Assembly (NCBI GenBank): GCA_029859385.1
Contig: JAOUDF010000182.1
Span: 1 to 5,088 of the forward strand
Direction: 5' to 3'
Length of the DNA stretch: 5,088 bases
DNA from: Nitrospirota bacterium
Lineage (GTDB): Bacteria > Nitrospirota > JAOUDF01
A model generated the notes under the pieces. That model did no database searches and had not been told where the DNA came from. It was given only the letters and a program-made list of their open reading frames with translations. The translations under genes and the position numbers were made by a program. Shown piece after piece: positions 1 through 4,852 of this stretch (position 1 is the stretch's first letter; each line of letters begins with the position of its first letter).

Positions 1-47
1 TAGATGAGGCCACTCTGACGGCCGTTCTTCAGAAAATTAACGGATGA
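1..47 (+). CDS. C-terminal end of an upstream gene (partial)
   Basis: An open frame enters from the left edge; the first whole codon is at 3 and it stops at TGA 45-47. The visible residues are DEATLTAVLQKING. Their amphipathic pattern resembles the last helix of a class I cytochrome c, which would fit the cytochrome genes that follow, but 14 residues cannot establish a family. No start, domain or heme motif is visible. No intrinsic terminator follows before the promoter at 62, so some read-through into the cytochrome genes is possible. The frame could also be open by chance. Confidence 0.4.
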   Translation, partial: DEATLTAVLQKING

Positions 48-61
48 GAGCGGAAATCCCC

Positions 62-89
62 TTGACATGGACAGGTGTTCTGTATTAAT
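62..89 (+). promoter_or_regulatory. Putative sigma-70 promoter for the cytochrome operon
   Basis: A perfect -35 box TTGACA lies at 62-67. Sixteen bases later is ATTAAT (84-89), a 4/6 match to TATAAT, preceded by TG at 81-82 in the extended -10 position. Transcription would start near 96. It is the best promoter-like pair ahead of the three cytochrome genes. The -10 is not ideal and its register within the A/T-rich run is uncertain. Confidence 0.5.
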
Positions 90-99
90 TAATCAGAAC
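77..99. promoter_or_regulatory. Inverted repeat overlapping the -10, possible operator
   Basis: GTTCTG at 77-82 and CAGAAC at 94-99 are perfect 6-bp inverted arms separated by 11 bp, a geometry that suits a dimeric regulator. The spacer contains the self-complementary run ATTAATTAAT (84-93). The site covers the -10 and predicted start of the promoter at 62-89, so a bound protein would be expected to repress. No regulator is identified. Confidence 0.35.
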
Positions 100-160
100 T
101 GCTGGTGCAAAGATTCAAGGATTCATGAAATAACGTCCGCCTTAGCACAAGGAATTTGAC

Positions 161-265
161 GTGATGCATGAAGATATAAAGGAGGATGCCGCATGGCTGC
201 ATGGCCCAAGGCGTCCCACGGTTGAGGCCGTGTCTGTCGTGTATGCCCTGGCAGGCCCGCCATAA
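161..265 (+). other. Possible small ORFs in the cytochrome leader
   Basis: Two overlapping small frames are present. One runs from GTG 161 (or ATG 164) to TAA 263-265, about 33-34 codons, with AAGGA at 149-153 seven bases ahead of the GTG. The other runs from ATG 193 to TGA 223-225 and encodes MAAWPKASHG; its Shine-Dalgarno AAAGGAGG (178-185) is the strongest in the leader and sits seven bases ahead. Neither peptide resembles a known family and neither has a signal peptide or heme motif. They could be regulatory leader ORFs, or chance frames beside purine-rich sequence. Confidence 0.25.
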
Positions 266-342
266 GTGTCAATCGATTCAAGCCGTTTCTGGAAGCAGTA
301 CATCAAGGTTCACTCACACAAGAAAGAAAGGGAGAAGAAGGA

Positions 343-996
343 ATGAAGATGAGCAAAGTTCTGTCTGTGGTGCTGGCAATGGGAGTTGGTGCGGTACTGG
401 CGGCACCGGGAAATGTATTTGCCGACGGCAAGGCGACCTTCGGGGCCAAGAAGTGCGGAAGCTGCCACTCGACCGATGCGGCCAAGGCCAGTGACAAGGC
501 CCCCAACCTCAGCTATGCAGGCAGCAAGTATCAGGCTGCGTGGCTTGAAGCATGGCTTGCGAAGCCGACCCCTGTCCGTCAGGTCAAGTGGGGGACTCTT
601 ACCAAGGGAACCACGAGCCACGATGCCCTTTCCGCCGGTGAGGCCAAGGAAGTGGCAGCTTATCTCGCAACACTGACCGATGCCAAGGTTGCCAAGGGCG
701 CCGTCCCCGCAGGTGAGGCCAAGGGCGCTGCCAAGGTACAGGGCAAGCTCCTTTTCGAGAAAAAGCAGGGTTGCTATGGCTGCCATCTGGTGAAGGGCTC
801 CGGCGGCAAGGTGACCGGCGGTTTCACCGGCCCATCGCTGGCCGAGGCTGGTGCCAGGCTCCAGGCGGACTGGATCGTTGCCTATCTGAAGGACCCCAAC
901 CATTTCTTCCCGGAGACCATGTCGCCGAACTACAGCAAGCGGTTTAACGACAACGAGATGAAGACCATCGCGCAGTATATGATGAGTTTCAAATAA
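343..996 (+). CDS. Secreted diheme c-type cytochrome
   Basis: This is a 217-residue periplasmic electron carrier. A Sec signal peptide (basic start, hydrophobic residues 6-21) is probably cleaved at VFA|D (27/28). Two class I cytochrome domains follow: CGSCH at 38-42 and CYGCH at 144-148, joined by an Ala/Lys-rich linker (about 112-132). The halves look like a duplication, each with heme, P-x-L, A-G, W-x3-(W/Y)-L-x2-P and a final helix. Domain 2 has a likely axial Met193. Domain 1 has no Met after its heme; the aligned position is Trp83, with Lys82 and His93 nearby. ATG 343 is served by AAAGGGAG (327-334); ATG 349 with AAGGA (338-342) is equally good and would shorten the protein by two residues. 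It is the first gene of the cytochrome operon. Its redox partner is unknown. Confidence 0.9.
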   Translation: MKMSKVLSVVLAMGVGAVLAAPGNVFADGKATFGAKKCGSCHSTDAAKASDKAPNLSYAGSKYQAAWLEAWLAKPTPVRQVKWGTLTKGTTSHDALSAGEAKEVAAYLATLTDAKVAKGAVPAGEAKGAAKVQGKLLFEKKQGCYGCHLVKGSGGKVTGGFTGPSLAEAGARLQADWIVAYLKDPNHFFPETMSPNYSKRFNDNEMKTIAQYMMSFK

Positions 997-1057
997 TAAC
1001 CGGGAAACAGATAACGTCACTTACGGGAATTTTTATATAAAGAAAGGGGTTTGAAAG

Positions 1058-1417
1058 ATGAAAAAGATCGCGGTTACCGCAGCGGCTGTATTCGCTGTTG
1101 CCCTTCTCGGGATGAATATCGACACTGCATCGGCAAAGGATGCAAAGGCCAACTATGATCACTACTGCGCCCAGTGCCACGGCACCTCGGGCAAGGGCGA
1201 CGGGGTCAACAACACCAAGGACCTGCCGGTTTCTCCCAGGAACCATACCGATGCCAACGAAATGAAGAAGCTGACCGATGCCGATGTGTATAATGCCATC
1301 AAGGACGGCGGGGCTGCCACCAGCAAGTCGACCCTGATGCCGCCTTTCGGTGAAACGCTCAGTGATGCCGAGCTCAAGGATATGGTGAAGCATATCCGCA
1401 AGCTCTGCGGCTGCTAG
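1058..1417 (+). CDS. Small secreted monoheme c-type cytochrome
   Basis: This 119-residue class I cytochrome c is exported by a Sec signal peptide, probably cleaved after TASA (residue 26), giving a mature protein of about 93 residues. CAQCH (37-41) binds heme and is followed by the usual G-x3-G-x-G loop. Met94 in LMPPFG is the expected axial ligand, and residues 103-115 form the closing helix. The chain ends in C-G-C (117 and 119), two cysteines outside the heme motif. GAAAGGGG (1042-1049) lies eight bases ahead of the start. The gene follows the diheme gene after 61 bp with no terminator, so co-transcription is likely. It is probably a soluble periplasmic shuttle; its partner is not visible. 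Confidence 0.9.
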   Translation: MKKIAVTAAAVFAVALLGMNIDTASAKDAKANYDHYCAQCHGTSGKGDGVNNTKDLPVSPRNHTDANEMKKLTDADVYNAIKDGGAATSKSTLMPPFGETLSDAELKDMVKHIRKLCGC

Positions 1418-1421
1418 GAGG

Positions 1422-1459
1422 AGACGGGAAGGGTGTCTGCTGTTGGATCCTTCCGGTCT
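1422..1459 (+). other. Imperfect intergenic hairpin
   Basis: AGACGGGAAGG (1422-1432) pairs with CCTTCCGGTCT (1449-1459) over 11 positions with one G-G mismatch, closing a 16-nt loop. It starts five bases after the stop of the small monoheme cytochrome gene. There is no T-run after the stem, so it is not a standard terminator. A processing or mRNA-stability element giving different levels of the flanking cytochromes is a reasonable guess. Confidence 0.4.
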
Positions 1460-1470
1460 TGTACAGTACA
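1460..1470. repeat. Short inverted repeat TGTACaGTACA
   Basis: Perfect 5-bp arms flank a single A. The site lies between the hairpin and the 14-bp palindrome, 37 bp ahead of the third cytochrome gene. It could be half of a composite protein-binding site; no regulator is known. Confidence 0.25.
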
Positions 1471-1482
1471 TTGTGAGAACAG

Positions 1483-1496
1483 TTTCGTTAACGAAA
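1483..1496. promoter_or_regulatory. 14-bp perfect palindrome next to the ribosome-binding site
   Basis: TTTCGTTAACGAAA is a perfect 14-bp palindrome. Its last three bases (1494-1496) are also the first three of the Shine-Dalgarno sequence of the next gene. As DNA it is a plausible homodimer operator. As RNA it could only fold with a very small loop, so it is less likely to work as a hairpin. No convincing promoter was found around it. Confidence 0.4.
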
Positions 1497-1504
1497 GGAG
1501 GTGA
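1494..1504 (+). promoter_or_regulatory. Perfect Shine-Dalgarno sequence for the third cytochrome
   Basis: AAAGGAGGTGA is an extended match to the anti-Shine-Dalgarno end of 16S rRNA and lies three bases ahead of ATG 1508 and six ahead of ATG 1511. It is the strongest ribosome-binding site in the window, which suggests high translation of this cytochrome. The spacing slightly favours ATG 1511. Confidence 0.75.
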
Positions 1505-1507
1505 ATC

Positions 1508-2347
1508 ATGATGAAGATGATTCGTGTAGCACTGGCAGTGGTGTTTGGTCTGACCCTGGTTGCTCCCTCAGCCTGGTCGGAAGAGGTCAAGAGGCCGGTG
1601 CAGAAGGATGACGTGCTGGAAAAGGCTCGTGACAACTTCAGCGATGAAGCCATGGGGTTGATGGACGGCAAGGCCGGTTCAACCTATGGAATCGAAGGGT
1701 ATGACTATCTGACGGGCGTCGGCAAGCGCACCGGCAAATCGACGGTGAAGAGCGGCGACTCCGGGTATGCAAAGTCCACCGGTAAGACCGAGCTGTGGGA
1801 CCGGAAAAAGAAAGCGACCGGTACCGCCGTCGACAGGGAGACCTGGGTTAACACCTGGTCAGCAACCTTCGACAAGTCCCTCGTTCCCGGTGCCGATCCC
1901 AATCAGGGCAAGCAGTGGTACTATTTCTACTGCGTAAGCTGCCATGGCTGGACCGGTAAGGGTGATGGTCCCAACGCCATCATGCTTGACCCCAGGCCCC
2001 GTTTCATTACCAGGGGTGACTATCTGAACAAGAGGACCAATCTGCAGCTCTTCGCCATCATAAAGGGCGGCGGCAGCGCGGTTGAGCTCTCCGACCTGAT
2101 GCCCAACTGGGGCAACGTAATGATGGATCAGGACATCTGGGATACGGTCGCGTTTCTGCGGGCAATCTCCGTTGAACCGGCGTATACGATGGACGCTAAC
2201 GATGTCAATCCGCTCAACGCCAGCAAGAATGCCGAGTACAATGACATGCAGGAGCTCATGGAGGCTCAGCTTGGCGGCCGCGGTGGTGATATGAACGGCG
2301 GCGGCTTCGTAGAAGGCGGCAACAGAAAGGCCCCTGCGAACAAGTAA
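1508..2347 (+). CDS. Secreted monoheme cytochrome c with long N-terminal region
   Basis: This 279-residue protein has a Sec signal peptide (hydrophobic 5-20, likely cut near residue 24, after AWS). About 110 residues of unrecognised sequence follow, rich in Lys, Gly, Ser and Thr, with loosely repeated TGK-like units (about 75-106). The heme domain starts near 132: CVSCH at 142-146, the G-x2-G-K-G-D-G loop at 147-154, the axial Met198 in LMPNWG, and a closing helix at 207-221. The tail (255-279) is Gly-rich and probably disordered. A class I domain needs only 80-100 residues, so the N-terminal part may bind a partner or the cell surface; that is a guess. It is the last gene of the cytochrome operon and is followed 30 bp later by a terminator. 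Confidence 0.88.
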   Translation: MMKMIRVALAVVFGLTLVAPSAWSEEVKRPVQKDDVLEKARDNFSDEAMGLMDGKAGSTYGIEGYDYLTGVGKRTGKSTVKSGDSGYAKSTGKTELWDRKKKATGTAVDRETWVNTWSATFDKSLVPGADPNQGKQWYYFYCVSCHGWTGKGDGPNAIMLDPRPRFITRGDYLNKRTNLQLFAIIKGGGSAVELSDLMPNWGNVMMDQDIWDTVAFLRAISVEPAYTMDANDVNPLNASKNAEYNDMQELMEAQLGGRGGDMNGGGFVEGGNRKAPANK

Positions 2348-2377
2348 GACCGCGGGCTGTCAGTCTGCTTCTATTCA

Positions 2378-2412
2378 GGGCACACCCTGTTCAGGGTGTG
2401 CCCTTTCTGTTT
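2378..2412 (+). terminator. Intrinsic terminator of the cytochrome operon
   Basis: GGGCACACCCT (2378-2388) pairs perfectly with AGGGTGTGCCC (2393-2403) around the loop GTTC. The T-rich tract TTTCTGTTT (2404-2412) follows. The 11-bp GC-rich stem (12 with the A2377-T2404 pair) lies just after the third cytochrome's stop. There is no matching T-tract on the other strand, so it acts only on + strand transcripts. Confidence 0.93.
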
Positions 2413-2455
2413 ATCCCCGTTCATATAAGACAATATATACAGTACCGTCATGTTG

Positions 2456-2484
2456 TTGACAGAGGCGGAGCGACATGATATTTT
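2456..2484 (+). promoter_or_regulatory. Sigma-70 promoter for the cytochrome-ABC unit
   Basis: TTGACA (2456-2461) is followed, after exactly 17 bp, by TATTTT (2479-2484), a 4/6 match to TATAAT with an extended -10 TG at 2476-2477. Transcription would start near 2491. An A/T-rich stretch lies upstream (about 2421-2439). The promoter sits between the terminator and the next gene. It falls inside the longest open reading of that gene, which indicates that translation starts at the downstream ATG 2519. Confidence 0.65.
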
Positions 2485-2518
2485 TCCCCCTCCTGTATCG
2501 GGGATAGGATTGTGCAAA

Positions 2519-3085
2519 ATGGCTAAAAAAGCACTGGTAGCCACCGTTGTTTTTGTGTCGCTGGCGGGGATTCTTGCAGCGGCGCTGGCACTGACTCCTT
2601 ACGGAAACGGCGTAAAACAGCGACTTCGCTCAGCCGGTTACATCGCCCATACTCCAGAGAGTGCAAAAACGCTGGCGATGGAGCGGTGCATACAGTGCCA
2701 CGACCTTGACAAGACGCTGCGTTACTGCTCCCGCTGCGGGCCGCCACTGATTGTCGTCGTTCACAATATGAAGTCCTATGAGGCGATCTGGCGGCAGCAA
2801 TACCCGAATACGCCGATTACCCCTATCACCGACGCGGACGCCGTGGCGATTACCCAGGTGTGGAATGCCCTGGTCGGAAACTGGGAGAATACATGGGCTC
2901 CCGCGGACATGGAAAAGATGCTTGCGGGTGACAAGGCTTTGCTGGGACTTCTCCGGACTCCGAAAGAGAAGCGCCCCATCGAAACGGCCCTGAGGGGCAC
3001 TGAGGCGGCGGGCACCTATCGCGAAGGTGAAGGGTCGACCAAACCGGGCGAAATGCCATCTGCTCACGGCGGCTCAGGCAAATGA
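2519..3085 (+). CDS. Membrane-anchored or secreted monoheme cytochrome c with extra CxxC
   Basis: This is a 188-residue protein. ATG 2519 is preferred over the in-frame ATG 2450, because a promoter lies between them and the sequence after 2519 begins as an export signal (M-A-K-K, then hydrophobic 5-25). A weak AGGA (2506-2509) precedes it. The signal may be cut after ALA (22-24) or stay as an anchor. CIQCH (57-61) binds one heme. CSRC (70-73) is followed by Gly, so it is not a heme site; it could form a disulfide or bind metal. The place where Met usually sits, before the helix at 105-118, reads NTPITPIT, so the distal ligand may be His82, Met84 or absent. The tail from about 160 is Gly-rich and polar. 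Family membership beyond c-type cytochrome is not recognised. No terminator separates it from the ABC genes. Confidence 0.82.
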   Translation: MAKKALVATVVFVSLAGILAAALALTPYGNGVKQRLRSAGYIAHTPESAKTLAMERCIQCHDLDKTLRYCSRCGPPLIVVVHNMKSYEAIWRQQYPNTPITPITDADAVAITQVWNALVGNWENTWAPADMEKMLAGDKALLGLLRTPKEKRPIETALRGTEAAGTYREGEGSTKPGEMPSAHGGSGK

Positions 3086-3123
3086 ACGCACTAGTAAACA
3101 GAAAAGAGACTCAGTTAACCTGA
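3082..3123 (+). other. Possible 13-codon coupling mini-ORF
   Basis: ATG 3082 overlaps the cytochrome's stop as ATGA. The frame encodes MNALVNRKETQLT and stops at TGA 3121-3123, one base before the ATPase ATG at 3125. The ATPase has no Shine-Dalgarno at a useful distance; the nearest purine run (3102-3109) is 15 or more bases away. A ribosome relay through this frame would explain how it is translated. It is short enough to be chance. Confidence 0.3.
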
Positions 3124-3124
3124 C

Positions 3125-4075
3125 ATGATACAGGTAGAAAACCTTACAAAGAACTTTGGCCCCTATCAGGCTCTGAAAGGGGTGAGCTTTCACGTCAACA
3201 AGGGGGAGATCCTCGGGTTTCTCGGTCCGAACGGTGCGGGAAAGACAACGACGATGCGGATCCTCACGGGGTTCTTCCCCGCTACCTCAGGTTCCGCGAG
3301 CATAGCGGGTTTTGACGTATTCGATGAGCCTTTCGAGGTCAAGAAGCGCATCGGCTACCTGCCTGAAAATGTCCCCCTGTATCGCGACATGGAGGTGGAG
3401 GACTACCTCCGCTTTGTCGCCGGAATAAAAGGCGTCCCCGTTGGCGATGTGAAGCAGAAGGTGGCGCGCGCCATGGAAGATGTTGCCGTTACCCACATGA
3501 AGCGTAAACTCATCGGCGAGCTTTCCAAGGGCTACCGCCAGCGTGTCGGTCTCGCCCAGGCCATCATCAACGACCCTGAAGTCCTTATCCTCGACGAACC
3601 CACCGTCGGTCTCGACCCCAAGCAGATCATCGAAATCAGAAAACTGATCAAGGAGATGGCAGGGAACAGGACCGTTATCCTCAGTACGCACATCCTCCAT
3701 GAGGTCTCGCTCATCTGCCAGCGGGTGGTCATCATCAACGAAGGCCGGGTCATCGCCGAGGATACGCCGGAGAACCTTACCGGCAAGGTGCGCAAGTCGC
3801 CCCACCTGATTGTACGGGTTGGCGATGAGGCACCTGTTGACAAGGTAAAGGCGGAGCTGTCGAGGATCAACGGGGTCAGGAAGGTGGAGGTCAAGGAAGA
3901 TGGCGCATTCCAGGTGGAGATGGAGGCGGGCAAGGACCTGCGCAAGGATATCTCCGCCGCCGTCGTCGGCAAGGGATGGGAGCTGCTCGAAGTGCGCCAG
4001 CTGGACCTGAGCCTCGAGGATATCTTCATCAAGCTGGTCAACCGTGAAGACCGCAAGGAGAAAGCCGAAGTATGA
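3125..4075 (+). CDS. ABC transporter ATP-binding protein, GldA/NatA-like
   Basis: This 316-residue cytoplasmic ATPase would power the permease encoded next. The motifs are in order: an aromatic-type N-terminal contact (Y14), Walker A GPNGAGKT (34-41), a Q-loop position read as GYLPE with Glu81, as is common in this subfamily, signature LSKGYRQ (133-139), Walker B VLILDEP (153-159), D-loop GLDP (162-165) and switch His189. All catalytic residues are present. Residues from about 225 form the extra C-terminal domain common in drug, sodium and gliding-type exporters. Its end overlaps the permease start by 4 bp (ATGA), so the two are translationally coupled. The start has no clear Shine-Dalgarno. 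The substrate cannot be inferred; the gliding-motility name is inherited from Flavobacterium and does not imply gliding here. Confidence 0.93.
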   Translation: MIQVENLTKNFGPYQALKGVSFHVNKGEILGFLGPNGAGKTTTMRILTGFFPATSGSASIAGFDVFDEPFEVKKRIGYLPENVPLYRDMEVEDYLRFVAGIKGVPVGDVKQKVARAMEDVAVTHMKRKLIGELSKGYRQRVGLAQAIINDPEVLILDEPTVGLDPKQIIEIRKLIKEMAGNRTVILSTHILHEVSLICQRVVIINEGRVIAEDTPENLTGKVRKSPHLIVRVGDEAPVDKVKAELSRINGVRKVEVKEDGAFQVEMEAGKDLRKDISAAVVGKGWELLEVRQLDLSLEDIFIKLVNREDRKEKAEV

Positions 4076-4851
4076 GAAACTTTCTCCTGGTCATGAACAA
4101 GGAACTCAAGAGCTACTTCTATTCGCCCATCGCCTATGTGGTCATCACCATCTTTCTGGCGGTGACCGGCTACCTCTTCTACAACAGCATGGCCGCCTTC
4201 AGCACCATCAGCTTCCAGGCCCAGGCCGACCCGATGCTGGCAAAACAGGCCAACATGCTCAACATCACCGAGAACGTGGTGCGGCCCCTCTTCGGCCTTA
4301 TCAGCATGGTCATGCTCATGATGATGCCGCTGCTTACCATGCGCCTCTTTGCCGAGGAAAAGAAGGCCGGTACCCTGGAGCTGCTGCTTACCTATCCGGT
4401 CACCGACGCCCAGGTGCTTCTCGGAAAATTCTTCGCCTGCCTTACGGTCTTTGCCGTGATGCTTCTTCTGTCGCTGACCTATCCGTTGTTCATCGCGGCC
4501 TACGGCAAGCCGGAGATCGGCCCCATCGTCACGGGGTATATCGGCCTCTTCTTCATGGGGGCTGCCTTCATCTCCCTTGGCATCTTTGCCTCGTCGATGA
4601 CGGAAAACCAGATCATCGCCGCAACGGTGGCCTTCGGCGCACTGATCTTCTTCTGGATGATCAGCTTCTCGGCGGCCTATGTGGGGCCGACGGTGGCGTG
4701 GATACTTTCCTACGTGGCCATGACCGAGCATCTGGAGAGCTTCGCCAAGGGCGTGCTGGACTCGGGTGACATCATCTACTATATCAACTTCATTGCCCTC
4801 TTTCTCTTCATGACCCTCAGGGTCCTGGAATCGAAGAAATGGAGGGGCTAG
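4072..4851 (+). CDS. ABC-2 type permease, GldF-like
   Basis: This 259-residue inner-membrane protein is the partner of the preceding ATPase. Six hydrophobic segments fit the family: about 19-38, 70-90, 117-141, 152-175, 181-200 and 234-252. Between the second and third lies the conserved cytoplasmic coupling stretch RLFAEEKKAGTLELLLTYPV (91-110), followed by LLGK, which contacts the ATPase. The length is normal for a stand-alone ABC-2 permease. The start overlaps the ATPase stop, and the next gene starts one base after its stop. The transporter would be a dimer of ATPases with this subunit, and possibly with the GldG-like protein next door. The substrate is unknown. Confidence 0.92.
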   Translation: MRNFLLVMNKELKSYFYSPIAYVVITIFLAVTGYLFYNSMAAFSTISFQAQADPMLAKQANMLNITENVVRPLFGLISMVMLMMMPLLTMRLFAEEKKAGTLELLLTYPVTDAQVLLGKFFACLTVFAVMLLLSLTYPLFIAAYGKPEIGPIVTGYIGLFFMGAAFISLGIFASSMTENQIIAATVAFGALIFFWMISFSAAYVGPTVAWILSYVAMTEHLESFAKGVLDSGDIIYYINFIALFLFMTLRVLESKKWRG

Positions 4852-4852
4852 G

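Larger units (their letters stand above)
48..342 (+). other. Intergenic region and probable long 5' leader
   Basis: This 295-bp stretch has no convincing full-length gene. It holds a promoter-like pair (62-89), an inverted repeat over the -10 (77-99) and, if transcription begins near 96, an untranslated leader of about 245 nt. The leader contains two small ORFs with good ribosome-binding sites (161-265 and 193-225), a direct repeat GCATGGC at 191-197 and 199-205, and a small hairpin of 5 bp (217-221 with 228-232). The last 40 bases are purine-rich. No terminator-like stem with a T-run is seen, so attenuation by transcription termination is not supported. Confidence 0.5.
1433..1504 (+). other. 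Possible 23-codon GTG mini-ORF ahead of the third cytochrome
   Basis: An open frame runs from GTG 1433 to TGA 1502-1504. AGGAGG (1416-1421), overlapping the preceding stop codon, sits 11 bases ahead, a slightly long spacing. The stop falls inside the Shine-Dalgarno region of the next gene, three bases before its ATG, so translation of this frame could couple to that gene. The peptide starts VSAVGSFRSC, contains two Cys and resembles nothing known to me. The hairpin above overlaps its start. It may be a chance frame. Confidence 0.2.

Noticed and set aside
136..160. Sigma-54 promoter near TAGCAC...TTTGA in the leader
   Set aside because: The GG and GC elements are not both present and their spacing is wrong.
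96..342. GEMM-type cyclic dinucleotide riboswitch, known upstream of Geobacter cytochrome genes
   Set aside because: Only GCAAAG (107-112) recalls the core; the flanking stems and the other conserved bases could not be found. A covariance-model search would settle it.
186..494. A 102-codon + strand frame running from the leader into the diheme gene
   Set aside because: Its ATG abuts the Shine-Dalgarno with no spacing, it runs about 150 bases out of frame into a certain gene, and its composition is not protein-like.
310..1020. Minus-strand frame of 236 codons opposite the diheme cytochrome
   Set aside because: The + strand frame has a signal peptide and two CxxCH motifs; the opposite frame has no recognisable features or convincing ribosome-binding site.
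1011..1041. Internal promoter before the small monoheme cytochrome
   Set aside because: TATATA/TATAAA at 1034-1041 looks like a -10, but no -35-like hexamer occurs at a suitable distance.
2726..2737. Second heme site at CSRC in the fourth cytochrome
   Set aside because: The residue after the second Cys is Gly, not His, so the motif cannot supply the proximal ligand.
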